Source: DASSUW01 sp963792385 (GTDB lineage: Bacteria > Actinomycetota > Thermoleophilia > Solirubrobacterales > Solirubrobacteraceae). Taken from it: DNA of 64,000 nucleotides. Both the position numbers and the translations under genes were made by a program. The notes below the pieces were generated by a model that saw only the letters and a list, made by a program, of their open reading frames with translations, was not told where the DNA came from and searched no databases. Where the stretch lies: positions 434,001 through 498,000 of the forward strand of contig CAWBVZ010000004.1 of the NCBI GenBank assembly GCA_963792385.1. The letters run 5' to 3'. Shown one piece after another: positions 16,928-26,936 of this stretch; position 1 is the stretch's first letter, and the number at the start of each line of letters is the position of its first letter.

Positions 16928-18597
16928 ACCGGTGCCAGCCTCGCGTCGATCAGCTCATGGCCGGCGGCGAGCGCCCGGCGGTCGCCGGTGACCGCAGCCA
17001 GGAACTCTTCGCGATCGAGCGCGAACAGGTCGACGTCGGTGCGCGCGACGACCGTCGCCGTGCGCGGCACGTCGCGCAGCAGGGCGATCTCGCCGAAGCA
17101 GTCGCCGACGAACTCCTTGCGCCGGAAGCGCCCGTGCTCGCTCACCTCGACCTCGCCGGCATCGATCACGTAGAAGCGATCGCCGACCTCGCCCTCGCGG
17201 ATGATTGCCTGGCCCTCGAGGACATGCACGGGCACGAGGTGGCGCGCCAGCTCCTCAAGGCGGGCCACCGGGAGTGGCGCCAGCATGCCGACGCCGCGCA
17301 GCAGGCCGTACTCGCGCTCCGGCACCGGCGTGTTCGCCTCCAGCCGGGCGAGCGCGCGCCAGCGGGCGAGCGCGAGCAGCGGCAGGGCGGCGCCGACCAC
17401 GAGCAGCGCGCCGCGCAGGTCGAGCGTCAGTATCAGCACCGGCGCCAGCAGCGAGCCGATGCCGGTGGTCAGCTGGTACGTCCCCTCGACGACGCCGAAC
17501 GCGCGCGCCAGCACCGCGTCGGACGCGAGCCGCTGCACGAGCGTCAGGCCCGACACCTCCATCACCGCGTAGCCGATGCCGAGCACGATCAGCCCGAGCA
17601 CGGCCACGAGCACTGTGGGCAGCGCGGTCAGCACGAGCAACGGCGCCCCGATCAACACGCTGCCCAGCACCAGCCCGGACGCGTTGCCGCGGCGTGCGAG
17701 GAGCAGCACCGCGCCGGCGCCCCCGATCGCGCCACCCAGCCCCCAGGCGGAGTTCAACCAGCCGACGCCGGCGGCGCCGAGATCGAGCAGCTCGAGCGCG
17801 ACGACCACCACGAGCACGTCGATCGCGCCCTCGATCAGGGTCGAGACGCCGAGCACGCCGACGACGAGCCGCAGCCCGGGATCGGCGGCGACGGTCTGGA
17901 AGCCCTCGGCGATCTCGGCGATGCGCCGGCCTCCGGGCGGCGCGGCGGCGCCGGGCGCGCGCACGTCGACCGGGATGCCGGCCAGCGCGAGCGTCGCCAG
18001 CAGGAACGCAGCGCACGTGGCGGCGAGCGCGAACTCGATCCCGCCGATCGTGATGAGGAGGCCGCCACCGGCCGCGCCGACGAGGAAGCCCAAGCTGTCG
18101 ACCGCGCTCCACAGCGCGTTCGAAGCCGCGAGCTGGCCCGCCTCGTCGGCAAGCCCCGGCAACAGCGCGGCCTGCGCCGGCTTATGCCCCGTGCCGACCG
18201 CGGTGAACACGGCAGCGAGCGCGAACACGACCGCCGCCGGCCCGTCGAGCGCCACCACGGCGGCGGCGATCGCGAGCACCAGCGCGCGGATCAGCGCCAG
18301 CGCCAGCAGCACGTTGCGGCGCGAGTAGCGGTCGCCGAGCAGGCTGGTCGCGGGCGCCGCGAGCGCGGCCGGCACCATCCGCACGACGGCCGCGAGGCCG
18401 ACCGCCGAAGCGCCGCCGACGTCGTACGCGTACACCGAGAGCGCGACGAAGAACGCCCAGCTCCCGACCGACGCTGCCGCCCATGCCGCCTGCAGGCGCC
18501 GCAGCGCCGACGTCGCGAGGGCGTCGCGCAGTGCCCGCCCGGCGACCCTCACGACGCCTGCGGCGTCCGGCCGTCGGGAGGAGGTGAGCGCGTCCAA
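16924..18597 (-). CDS. MFS transporter fused to a cyclic-nucleotide-binding domain
   Basis: 557 aa. About twelve helices of an MFS carrier of the enterobactin-exporter (EntS)-like type (residues 30-420, LLGDRYSRRNVLLALALIR after TM2-3), then a CAP_ED domain (about 430-550) with a canonical phosphate-binding cassette FGEIALLRDVPRTAT. The TTG start at 18597 has AAGGGA upstream; a GTG about 15 codons in is the alternative. It is the promoter-proximal gene of a two-gene operon whose second gene also ends in a CAP_ED domain. The carrier may export the amine made by the decarboxylase (inference). Confidence 0.85.
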   Translation of the reverse strand: MDALTSSRRPDAAGVVRVAGRALRDALATSALRRLQAAWAAASVGSWAFFVALSVYAYDVGGASAVGLAAVVRMVPAALAAPATSLLGDRYSRRNVLLALALIRALVLAIAAAVVALDGPAAVVFALAAVFTAVGTGHKPAQAALLPGLADEAGQLAASNALWSAVDSLGFLVGAAGGGLLITIGGIEFALAATCAAFLLATLALAGIPVDVRAPGAAAPPGGRRIAEIAEGFQTVAADPGLRLVVGVLGVSTLIEGAIDVLVVVVALELLDLGAAGVGWLNSAWGLGGAIGGAGAVLLLARRGNASGLVLGSVLIGAPLLVLTALPTVLVAVLGLIVLGIGYAVMEVSGLTLVQRLASDAVLARAFGVVEGTYQLTTGIGSLLAPVLILTLDLRGALLVVGAALPLLALARWRALARLEANTPVPEREYGLLRGVGMLAPLPVARLEELARHLVPVHVLEGQAIIREGEVGDRFYVIDAGEVEVSEHGRFRRKEFVGDCFGEIALLRDVPRTATVVARTDVDLFALDREEFLAAVTGDRRALAAGHELIDARLAPV

Positions 18598-18675
18598 GCC
18601 TGGATTCCCTTCCGGGCGACCCTAACGGCTGCGGGCTAGTACGTCACCTGCCTCAGTAACGTCACTAGCGCGCGC

Positions 18676-19227
18676 ATGACGGTCCAGACCGCTCTCTCTC
18701 CCACGCTCTCACGCCGCCAGCGGATCGCCGACAAAGTCGTCTCCGCGCTACGTGGCGGGGTCGCCGGAGCGCTGGTCGCGACCGTCGCATGGCTCGCCGC
18801 CGGTCTGATCGCCGGGTCTGCGTTCATCTTCCTGGTGATCGCGACGATCGGCGTCGCCGGATATGTCGTGATCAAGGGCGACGTGAGGCCGTGGGTGTGG
18901 CTCGCGCTCGTGATCGCGTGGGGCGTCGTCCTGCTCGAGCGCGCGGTGGTGCAGGAGAACGGCGGGGTCTGGGTCGCGATCGCCTCGTACCTCGGAGTGA
19001 TCGTCGGCGCCCGCCGCGCCGGCATCTCCAAGTGGGCGTACCCGCTGCTGCTCTATCCGCTGATCTCGGTCGCGATCGTGTGGTTCGCCGACGAGGACCT
19101 GCTCCATCCGTGGGGCGTGTCGTGGCTGTGGGTCGCCGCCGTGCTCGGGCCCGTGGTCGGGGCGCGGACGCTGTTCAACCCGCGTCCCTCACAAACCGCG
19201 AGCCCCGCTTCTCGCGGACCAGGCTGA
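18676..19227 (+). CDS. Small multi-pass membrane protein, unknown
   Basis: 183 aa with four to five hydrophobic segments (ALVATVAWLAAGLIAGSAF, FLVIATIGVAGYVVI, WVWLALVIAWGVVLL, and two near the C-terminus) and a short polar tail. I do not recognise the family. It diverges from the MFS/decarboxylase operon (78 bp between starts) and its last 53 bp overlap the convergent MFS gene, so the true end may matter. Function unknown. Confidence 0.6.
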   Translation: MTVQTALSPTLSRRQRIADKVVSALRGGVAGALVATVAWLAAGLIAGSAFIFLVIATIGVAGYVVIKGDVRPWVWLALVIAWGVVLLERAVVQENGGVWVAIASYLGVIVGARRAGISKWAYPLLLYPLISVAIVWFADEDLLHPWGVSWLWVAAVLGPVVGARTLFNPRPSQTASPASRGPG

Positions 19228-20677
19228 GCAGCACGAAGCTGCCGAGGATCAGGCCGCCGTCGAGCAGGACGGCCGACGACCAGCTGCCGCTCGCGTCGCG
19301 GAGCACGCCGCTGATCGCGGGAGCCAGGACGGCGCCCATCTCGCCGATCAGGTTCATCATCCCGAACGCCGCGCCCATCAGCGCGGCCTTCGGCACGAGG
19401 TCGGCGGCGAGCGCGTGCCAGACCGGCTGCAGGGCGTTGAAGAACAGGCTGGTGACGAACAGCAGGCCCCCGAGCGCCCAGACCGCGTTCCCGCCGGCGC
19501 TGAGGTACAGCCCGAACCCGACGGTCAGCAGCCCCTGGATCAGCGTGAACGTCACGAGCATCGGCTTGCGCCCGCGGCCGGAGCGCTTCTCGCGGTCGCC
19601 GAGCCAGCCACCGAGCGGGAAGCCGATGATGCCGGCGACGCCGAAGAACGTGGCAGTCAGGGCCGACTGCCAGAAACCGCCCTTGGTGGCGTCGGCGACG
19701 ATCGACACCGACCAGAAGCTGAAGAACCAGAGGTTCCAGAGGATCGCGATGCCCGCGGTGTAGATCAGCATCAGGTCGCGATTGCGCACGACCTCGCCGA
19801 CCTCGTCGCCCATCCGGGTGAACACGAAGGCGATCAGCGCGAGCGCGAGGCCGAGCTCGATCAGCGCCACGACCCACTCCGACAGGCCCGCGTCGGTGGC
19901 GACGATGTAGATCGCCATGATCGCGACGAAGAACGCGGCCGCGATCGCGGCGAGGCGCCCGATCGCCGGCACGTAGGCCGGCCGGAACGCGTGCTCGCCT
20001 CCCTGGCTGCGGAAGAAGCGCGCCATTCCGAAGCCGATCAGCACCGCGAAGGAGCCGAGCACGAGGAACGGCATCCGCCATGCGTCCTGGGCGCCGAACA
20101 CCGACGTGCCGAGGTCGATCAGCGGTGCCGCCAGCAGCAGCGCGAGCGTGATGCCGATCGCCAGGCCGGTGATCACGAACCCCATGCCGAAACTGCGCTT
20201 CTCCAGAGGCGACTGGCGCGCGATCACGGTGCGGTCGTTGGAGTAGAACATCCCGGCGCCGAGCCCGGTGATTACGCGCAGCGCGACGAAGCCCAGGAGC
20301 GCCGTGATGACGCCGCTGAGCAGCGTCGCCGCGCCGGCCCAGACGACGGCGATCACGATCACCGTGCGGTGGCCGAAGCGGTCGCCGATGTAGCCGGCCG
20401 GGAACTGGGTGAGCATGTAGCCGGCGAACAGCAGGCTGCCGACGAGGCCGCCGAGCGCGAACGGGTTATCCGCTCCGGCGATGATCGGCACCTTCGCGTC
20501 GATCATGTACGTCACGACCGGGCCGGTGATCGTCCGGTCGGCGCCGCTCGTGACCCAGCCCAGCAGCAGCCAGACCCACAAGGTCCGGTATCCCGGATAC
20601 GGCGCGGCCGCCGCGCCTGACTCCGTGTCGCGCGCGGACGCGCGCCCCTCGACCTGCTCGCCGATGTGCGTAGCCAT
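19175..20677 (-). CDS. MFS transporter
   Basis: 500 aa, twelve predicted helices. MFS signature after TM2 (GYIGDRFGHRTVIVIAVVW) and its repeat in the second half (LGGWLGDREKRSGRGRKP). The long N-terminal cytoplasmic tail and the WLLLGWVTSGADRTITGPV start resemble the anion:cation symporter/organic-acid carrier groups, but the substrate is not clear. The ATG is preceded by GAGGGAGG, one of the best ribosome-binding sites in the window, so this gene is translated from a leadered transcript. Confidence 0.85.
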   Translation of the reverse strand: MATHIGEQVEGRASARDTESGAAAAPYPGYRTLWVWLLLGWVTSGADRTITGPVVTYMIDAKVPIIAGADNPFALGGLVGSLLFAGYMLTQFPAGYIGDRFGHRTVIVIAVVWAGAATLLSGVITALLGFVALRVITGLGAGMFYSNDRTVIARQSPLEKRSFGMGFVITGLAIGITLALLLAAPLIDLGTSVFGAQDAWRMPFLVLGSFAVLIGFGMARFFRSQGGEHAFRPAYVPAIGRLAAIAAAFFVAIMAIYIVATDAGLSEWVVALIELGLALALIAFVFTRMGDEVGEVVRNRDLMLIYTAGIAILWNLWFFSFWSVSIVADATKGGFWQSALTATFFGVAGIIGFPLGGWLGDREKRSGRGRKPMLVTFTLIQGLLTVGFGLYLSAGGNAVWALGGLLFVTSLFFNALQPVWHALAADLVPKAALMGAAFGMMNLIGEMGAVLAPAISGVLRDASGSWSSAVLLDGGLILGSFVLLSLVREKRGSRFVRDAG

Positions 20678-20753
20678 GCTGCGCCTCCCTCGTAAAATCT
20701 TCTGACACTTTGCCCAGGGAGGCCGGGCCGCACACGTCGAATCTGGTCAGACG

Positions 20754-20940
20754 ACGTCAACCCCGCTGGGGAGGGGAGTGGGTGTCCGCCGGGCGCGGTG
20801 AGGGTGCATAACTCCCCAATCGTGCGGCCGCGCGCCGACGCGTGGGGCGAAACGCACGCCAGAGGTGCATAAGTCACCACACGTGCTTTGGAGACCGCGC
20901 GATTGGTGCGAAAAGCACACTGGGAGCCCTCACCGCTGCC
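20754..20940. repeat. Hairpin-repeat element, short copy
   Basis: Most of this 285-bp gap between genes is a shorter relative of the element at 26152-26492. It begins ACGTCAACCCC, contains GTGTCCGCCGGGCGCGGTGAGGGTGC at 20782-20807 (one mismatch to the other copy), then two hairpin units: 20804-20857 (GTGCATAACTCCCCA ... TGGGGCGAAACGCAC) and 20865-20918. Its far end is a degraded CCCTCACCGC. No ORF is present. Confidence 0.65.
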
Positions 20941-20962
20941 CGCGCCGACGCCGACCCGCGGG

Positions 20963-21649
20963 CTAGCCGCGCGCCTTGATGGTGGCCTCTGCGGCCAGCA
21001 GGCCGAGCGGCTTGCCCCAATCCTCGATCGAGGCGGGCGTCTGAATCCCGTAGCCCGAGCCGGCGAGCGAGACGCGGCCGCCGAGCGACCACTTGGCGAA
21101 CGTGTCGGCGAAGCGCTCCTCGACTGCGGTGCAGGCGCCGGTCGGTTCGGCCGACGACGACTCGCACGCGCCGACGGTCGGGATGCTCGCGTCGAGCTGC
21201 GTCAGCAGGGCCTCGGAGACCAGCAGGTAGTCGACCACGTGGCCGAGCTCGTGGAGCACGACGACGTTGCGGTCGATCGCACGCTCGCCATCCAGCGCCT
21301 GGACGTCGAAGCTCACGACCGCTTGGCCCGCGCTCATATCAGCGAGCCCGATCGCGTCGCCGCCGGCGAGGTCGGTGCGGATCTCCACGAGACCGTCGAT
21401 CTCCCCGATCAGCGTCTGCGCCTCGGGCCGCGCCGAGGCGATCGCGGCGAGGATCCAGGCCTTGTCGCCCGGCGTCACGGTAGGGGCGAAGCGCAGCGCG
21501 CCCGCCCGCACCGCGGGTGAGATCTCGAGCGTGTCGGAGGTCGAGCGGCCCGACGCCTCGACCAGCTTCGGGATCAGCGGCCGCCCGGCGACGAAGACGA
21601 CGATCAGGATCGCCAGGGCAATGAGGGAGCGCTGCTGGCGAACCGGCAT
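20963..21649 (-). CDS. Membrane-anchored zincin-like protein (HExxH)
   Basis: 228 aa. An N-terminal hydrophobic anchor (SLIALAILIVVFVAG) puts the rest outside the membrane. A zinc-protease motif VVLHELGHVVDYL lies at about residues 150-162, and the later EERFADTFAKW could supply the third zinc ligand. Two Cys around EPTGAC may form a disulfide. The resemblance is to small secreted metalloprotease-like proteins; activity is unproven. ATG 21649 was chosen, because upstream in-frame residues are Arg-rich shadow sequence. Confidence 0.65.
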   Translation of the reverse strand: MPVRQQRSLIALAILIVVFVAGRPLIPKLVEASGRSTSDTLEISPAVRAGALRFAPTVTPGDKAWILAAIASARPEAQTLIGEIDGLVEIRTDLAGGDAIGLADMSAGQAVVSFDVQALDGERAIDRNVVVLHELGHVVDYLLVSEALLTQLDASIPTVGACESSSAEPTGACTAVEERFADTFAKWSLGGRVSLAGSGYGIQTPASIEDWGKPLGLLAAEATIKARG

Positions 21650-21689
21650 GTCCCGTCTACATCGGCGGGACACGCAGGAAAGCTGAGCA

Positions 21690-22646
21690 TCAGTGGCGCG
21701 CGGCGGGCTCGCGCTCTTCCTTCGGCGTGTCGCGGTACGGCGCCTGGATCTCCTCCTCCGCACCCGGGATGCCGGCCTCCAGCTCGCGCGCCCGCTCGGT
21801 CTCCGCGTTGAGCTCGGCGCCGAGCAGCACCGCGACGTTGGTGATCCACATCCACACGAGGAACACGATCACGCCGCCGAGCGCGCCGTACGTCTTGTTG
21901 TACGAGCTGAACTGCGACACGTAGAAGGCGAAGCCCGCCGAGGCGACGATCCACAGGATCACCGCCAGCACGCTCCCCGGCGACACCCAGCGGAAGCCGG
22001 CCGGCTTTGCGTTCGGCGCCGACCAGTAGAGGATCGCCAGCATGAACATCACGACGACGATCAGCACGGGCCACTTCGCGATGTTCCAGGCGGTCACCGC
22101 CGTGTCGCCGAGCCCGACCGCGCTGCCGACCGCCTCGGCCACCGGGCCGGAGACGATCAGGGCGAGCACCACGAGCGCCGAGAGCAGCACGAGGGTCAAC
22201 GTCACGAGCAGCTGGAACGGGCGCAGCTTCCAGAACGGGCGCCCCTCCTCGCGCTCGTAGATCGAGTTCGAGGCGCGCATGAAGGCGCCGACGTAGCCGG
22301 ACGCCGTCCACAGCGCCACTGCGATGCCGACGATCAGCATGACCCCGGCCGACTGCCGATCGCGCGTGATCTCCTGCACGGGGCCGAGGAACGTGTCGGC
22401 CCCCGACGACGGCGCCAGGGCCGACACGGTGTCGGCGATCACGCGATTGATCGTGGCCGGGTCGACGACCAGGCCGAGGATCGAGAACAGCGCGATGATC
22501 GCAGGGAATATCGACAGCACCGAGTAATAGGTCAGCGCCGCCGCCCAGTCGGTCAGGTTGTCGTCGCGGAACTCGGAGACCGTGCGCTTGAGCACGCCGA
22601 ACCACGAGCGCTTGCGGAGATCGGTGGGGGTCTCTGGGGCCGTCAT
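21690..22646 (-). CDS. YihY/virulence-factor-BrkB-family membrane protein
   Basis: 318 aa with six predicted helices. Family hallmarks: NLTDWAAALTYYSVLSIFPAI near the N-terminus, the YEREEGRPFWKLRP loop, SYNKTYGALGGVIVFLVWMW and LLGAELNAE near the end. Formerly misnamed ribonuclease BN; the role is not established (envelope protein, possibly a transporter). The acidic C-terminal tail is cytoplasmic. GGGAAGG lies upstream of ATG 22646. It follows the ABC-F gene on the same strand with 37 bp between them. Confidence 0.85.
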   Translation of the reverse strand: MTAPETPTDLRKRSWFGVLKRTVSEFRDDNLTDWAAALTYYSVLSIFPAIIALFSILGLVVDPATINRVIADTVSALAPSSGADTFLGPVQEITRDRQSAGVMLIVGIAVALWTASGYVGAFMRASNSIYEREEGRPFWKLRPFQLLVTLTLVLLSALVVLALIVSGPVAEAVGSAVGLGDTAVTAWNIAKWPVLIVVVMFMLAILYWSAPNAKPAGFRWVSPGSVLAVILWIVASAGFAFYVSQFSSYNKTYGALGGVIVFLVWMWITNVAVLLGAELNAETERARELEAGIPGAEEEIQAPYRDTPKEEREPAARH

Positions 22647-22683
22647 ACGACGAGCCTTCCCGGCGGCTCGCCTGACTGAACGC

Positions 22684-24318
<1,635 letters not shown>

Positions 24319-24328
24319 GGCGGGCGGG

Positions 24329-24334
24329 TAGGTT
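24329..24334 (+). promoter_or_regulatory. -10 box of leaderless promoter for the 2-hydroxyacid dehydrogenase
   Basis: TAGGTT lies 6 nt before the ATG at 24341. No ribosome-binding site is visible, and the divergent ABC-F start codon is only 22 bp away. Confidence 0.45.
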
Positions 24335-24340
24335 CGCACC

Positions 24341-25225
24341 ATGCAGCCGGCCGTGCACGTGGGTCCCGAGTCCGATCGCGCCATCGAAGAGGCGGTAGAG
24401 GCGGCGGGCGGCCGTCTCGCGCCGCTCGACGAAGCGGAAGCGCTGGTCTTTCTGGATTGGACCGGGCACGGCTTCCCGGAGGAGCTACCCGAGCGCGTGC
24501 GGTGGGTGCAGCTGCCGTCCGCGGGCGTCGAGTCGTGGCTGCCCCGGATCGACGGCACGCGCGTCTGGACCTCGGCGGCGGGCGCCTACGGGCGGCCGGT
24601 CGCCGAGCACGCGGTGGCGCTGATGCTGGCGGGCGCGCGCCGGCTCGCCGACTGCGCGCGGGCACAGCGCTGGACCGAGCCGCCGGTCGTCCCGCTGCAC
24701 CGCTCGACGGTGGCGATCGTCGGGGCGGGCGGGATCGGCCGCGAGCTGATCGAGCTGCTGAAGCCGTTCGAGGCCCGAGTCCTCGCGCTGACGCGCCGGG
24801 GCGGCGGCGACACGTTGCCGGCGGACCGGCTCGGCGACGTGCTCGCGGAAGCCCACCATGTCGTCATCGCGGCGCCCGCCACGGCCGCGACGCGCCATCT
24901 GATCGGCGCGGCCGAGCTCGAGGCGATGCGCGACGACGCCTGGCTCGTGAACGTCGCCCGCGGGTCACTCGTGGACACCGACGCGCTGGTCGCCGCGCTC
25001 GCCGCCGGCTCGATCGCCGGGGCGGCGCTCGACGTCACCGACCCGGAGCCGCTGCCCGAAGGCCATCCGCTGTGGAGCGAGCCGCGCGCGCTGATCACCC
25101 CGCACGTGGCCAACCCGGAGGCGACGATGCTGCGTTACCTGGCCGACCACGTGCGCGAGAACGTGGCCCGCTTCGCCGCCGGCGAGCCGCTGGCGTCGGT
25201 GATCGACCTCGACGCTGGCTATTGA
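24341..25225 (+). CDS. D-isomer-specific 2-hydroxyacid dehydrogenase
   Basis: 294 aa. Rossmann NAD-binding site IVGAGGIGRELIE, then the catalytic set: Arg in VNVARGSLVDTDAL, Glu in TDPEPLPEGHPLW and His in TPHVANPEA. The N-terminal lid is short. Members reduce 2-keto acids or oxidise D-2-hydroxyacids (glyoxylate, phosphoglycerate and others); the substrate cannot be fixed from sequence. Divergent from the ABC-F gene; its last 7 bp overlap the convergent pyrophosphatase gene. Confidence 0.9.
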   Translation: MQPAVHVGPESDRAIEEAVEAAGGRLAPLDEAEALVFLDWTGHGFPEELPERVRWVQLPSAGVESWLPRIDGTRVWTSAAGAYGRPVAEHAVALMLAGARRLADCARAQRWTEPPVVPLHRSTVAIVGAGGIGRELIELLKPFEARVLALTRRGGGDTLPADRLGDVLAEAHHVVIAAPATAATRHLIGAAELEAMRDDAWLVNVARGSLVDTDALVAALAAGSIAGAALDVTDPEPLPEGHPLWSEPRALITPHVANPEATMLRYLADHVRENVARFAAGEPLASVIDLDAGY

Positions 25226-25704
25226 GCGAAGCGCCCGCGCGCCTCGTCGAGCAGCTGCAGGGCGACGTCCCGGTCCTCCCAACCGTGGACCTCGACCTCC
25301 TTGCCCTCGGGGATCTTGTAGATCGTGAAGAAGTGCTCGATCTCGCTCCGCAACTGGGCGGGCAGGTCGTCGAGGTTCTCGAGGTCGCTCCAGTTGGGGT
25401 CTGAGAACGGCACGCACAGAAGCTTGTCGTCCTGCCCGGCCTCGTCGCTGGTGCGGAACACCGCCAGCACGCGCACCGGGATCACGCAGCCGGGGAAGGT
25501 GGCCTCGGACACGCACACCATCGCGTCCAGCGGCTCGCCCTTCGGCGAACGTGTCCGCGGGATGAAGCCGTAGTCGGTTGGATACACGACCGAGGAGAAC
25601 AAGAAGCGGTCGAGCTTGATCGCACCCAGGTCCTCGTCCCAGACGTACTTGTTCCGCGATCCTTTCGGGATCTCGACCAGGCAGTGGACGGGCTCGCCGG
25701 TCAT
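25219..25704 (-). CDS. ppa: Inorganic pyrophosphatase (family I)
   Basis: 161 aa. Soluble Mg-dependent enzyme that splits pyrophosphate and pulls biosynthetic reactions forward. Active-site motifs: EIPKGSRNKY, YPTDYGFIP, the DPLDALV-equivalent EPLDAMVCV, DDKLLCVP, and HFFTIYK near the end. ATG 25704 was chosen because it gives the usual short lead-in to EIPKG and has a TATGCT box 10 nt upstream; GTG 25725 and ATG 25719 are in-frame alternatives. Divergent from mscL. Confidence 0.92.
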   Translation of the reverse strand: MTGEPVHCLVEIPKGSRNKYVWDEDLGAIKLDRFLFSSVVYPTDYGFIPRTRSPKGEPLDAMVCVSEATFPGCVIPVRVLAVFRTSDEAGQDDKLLCVPFSDPNWSDLENLDDLPAQLRSEIEHFFTIYKIPEGKEVEVHGWEDRDVALQLLDEARGRFAQ

Positions 25705-25742
25705 CCGGTCAGCGAGCATACCCACGGGAGTTGGAGGAGCCG

Positions 25743-26144
25743 ATGCTGAGTGGTCTGCTGAAGGAGTTCCGCGAGTTCATCCTGCGCGGGAATGTGATCG
25801 ACCTGGCCGTGGCGGTCGTCTTGGGCGCCGCGTTCGGGGCCGTCGTGAACTCGCTCGTGAAGGACCTGCTGACGCCGCTGATCGCGATGATCTTCGGCGA
25901 GCCGGACTTCAGCGCGCTGTCGTTCACGATCAACGGTTCGCACTTCAACTACGGCGCGTTCATCAACGCCGTGATCGCGTTCCTGAGCGTCGCGGCGGCG
26001 ATCTTCTTCTTCGTCGTCAAGCCCGTGAACCTGCTCGCGGAGCGGCGCCGGAAGGGCGAGGATCTGCCGCCGGAGGCCGTGCCGGAGGACATCATCCTGC
26101 TCAGCGAGATCCGGGATCTGCTGAAGGCCGGCCGCGCGGCCTAG
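25743..26144 (+). CDS. mscL: Large-conductance mechanosensitive channel MscL
   Basis: 133 aa, typical length. The amphipathic N-terminus (LKEFREFILRGNVIDLAVAVVLGAAFG) leads into TM1, then a periplasmic loop, TM2 (IAFLSVAAAIFFFVVKPVN) and a charged C-terminal bundle. The homopentameric channel opens on membrane tension to release solutes during osmotic downshock. ATG 25743 is preceded by GGAGG at 25733-25737; a TTG at 25731 is in frame but less likely. Confidence 0.95.
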   Translation: MLSGLLKEFREFILRGNVIDLAVAVVLGAAFGAVVNSLVKDLLTPLIAMIFGEPDFSALSFTINGSHFNYGAFINAVIAFLSVAAAIFFFVVKPVNLLAERRRKGEDLPPEAVPEDIILLSEIRDLLKAGRAA

Positions 26145-26151
26145 CGCGCGT

Positions 26152-26492
26152 AACGTCAACTGCGCAGGGTGGGGAAGCGACGTGTCCGCCGGCCGCGGTG
26201 AGGGTGCGTTTCGCACCAATCGTCGCGTCTCCAAACTGCGCATGGGGAGTTAGGCACCTCTGGCGTGCGTTTCCCCCCCACGCGTCGCGTACGGCCGCAC
26301 GATTGGGGAGTTGCGCACGCTCGATCGTGTGCATTTCCTCCATGCCGCCGCTCGCCGGTGCGCACGATGGAAGTTGTGCACCTCAGGGGTGCACTTCTTC
26401 CAACACGTTCCCGCGGGAACGCCGACATGGAAGAACTGCACCCTCACCGCGGCCAACGGACACCCACTCTCCTACCCAGCGGGGTTGACGTT
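26152..26492. repeat. Palindromic hairpin-repeat element with inverted termini (MITE-like)
   Basis: The 370-bp gap between mscL and the cupin gene is filled by a non-coding element. Its ends are the perfect inverted repeat AACGTCAAC/GTTGACGTT. Inside these lie 26-bp inverted repeats (26182-26207 and 26438-26463) that differ at two positions. Between them are four consecutive hairpin units with arms of the type GTGCnnnnCTCCCCA/TGGGGAGnnnnGCAC; one unit uses CTTCTTCCA/TGGAAGAAC instead, a matched change in both arms. No ORF of interest is present. A related, shorter copy is at 20754-20940. Confidence 0.7.
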
Positions 26493-26514
26493 CGTCCCGC
26501 GAGGCCGGGCAGCG

Positions 26515-26916
26515 CTAGCGCGCGGCGAAATCGGGGTCGTCGGGCCGCACGCCGTCGCGGCCCACGTACCCGTCGGCGCCGCCGACGCAGAAGTACGTGG
26601 CGTCGTCGGACGTAGACGTGTTGCGCAGCCGCCGGAGCGTCTCCGGCGACACGCGCGCCAGCCCGCCGCGGCCGAGCGTCTGCGTCGCACCGTCGCCGAA
26701 TTCGATCTCGATCTCGCCGTCGAGCACCAGGTACAGCTCCTCCTGGCGCTCGTGATGGTGGGCCGGGGTGACATAACCGGGCGGGAGGACGACGGCGTTG
26801 GCGCCAAAGGCCGTCACGCCGAGGGCCGAGCGCACCTTGCGGAAACCGGGCCCGTCGCCGAGGTCGTCGATCGACGCGACCGCCCAGCCGTCTCCCTTTA
26901 TCGGGTCCTTCGCCAT
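26515..26916 (-). CDS. Cupin-domain protein
   Basis: 133 aa, a single small cupin barrel. Motif 1 is PAHHHERQEELYLVLDGEIEI (two adjacent His plus Glu as likely metal ligands); motif 2 is weaker (LGRGGLARVSPETLRRLRN, without the usual His). Possible roles include isomerase, dioxygenase or sugar-binding regulator; none can be chosen. ATG 26916 has TAGTAT 8 nt upstream and is divergent from otsB with 20 bp between starts. Confidence 0.8.
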   Translation of the reverse strand: MAKDPIKGDGWAVASIDDLGDGPGFRKVRSALGVTAFGANAVVLPPGYVTPAHHHERQEELYLVLDGEIEIEFGDGATQTLGRGGLARVSPETLRRLRNTSTSDDATYFCVGGADGYVGRDGVRPDDPDFAAR

Positions 26917-26924
26917 CGGGCGGC

Positions 26925-26930
26925 ATACTA
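26925..26930 (-). promoter_or_regulatory. -10 box of leaderless cupin promoter
   Basis: TAGTAT on the reverse strand, 8 nt before the cupin ATG. On the forward strand the overlapping CATACT (26924-26929) is 7 nt before the otsB GTG, so both genes could use the same few bases. Confidence 0.4.
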
Positions 26931-26936
26931 AAGCGA

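Noticed and set aside
16762..18639. 625-codon forward ORF opposite the MFS/cNMP gene
   Set aside because: Antisense shadow; its product is Arg/His/Gln-rich with no recognisable feature.
18641..18666. CRP-like or direct-repeat operator (ACGTCAC twice) in front of the cNMP-domain operon
   Set aside because: The two copies do not make a TGTGA-N6-TCACA site, and two 7-mers in 78 bp are too weak to claim.
26152..26492. CRISPR array
   Set aside because: Units are inverted hairpins of unequal sequence, not evenly spaced direct repeats with unique spacers, and no cas genes are present.
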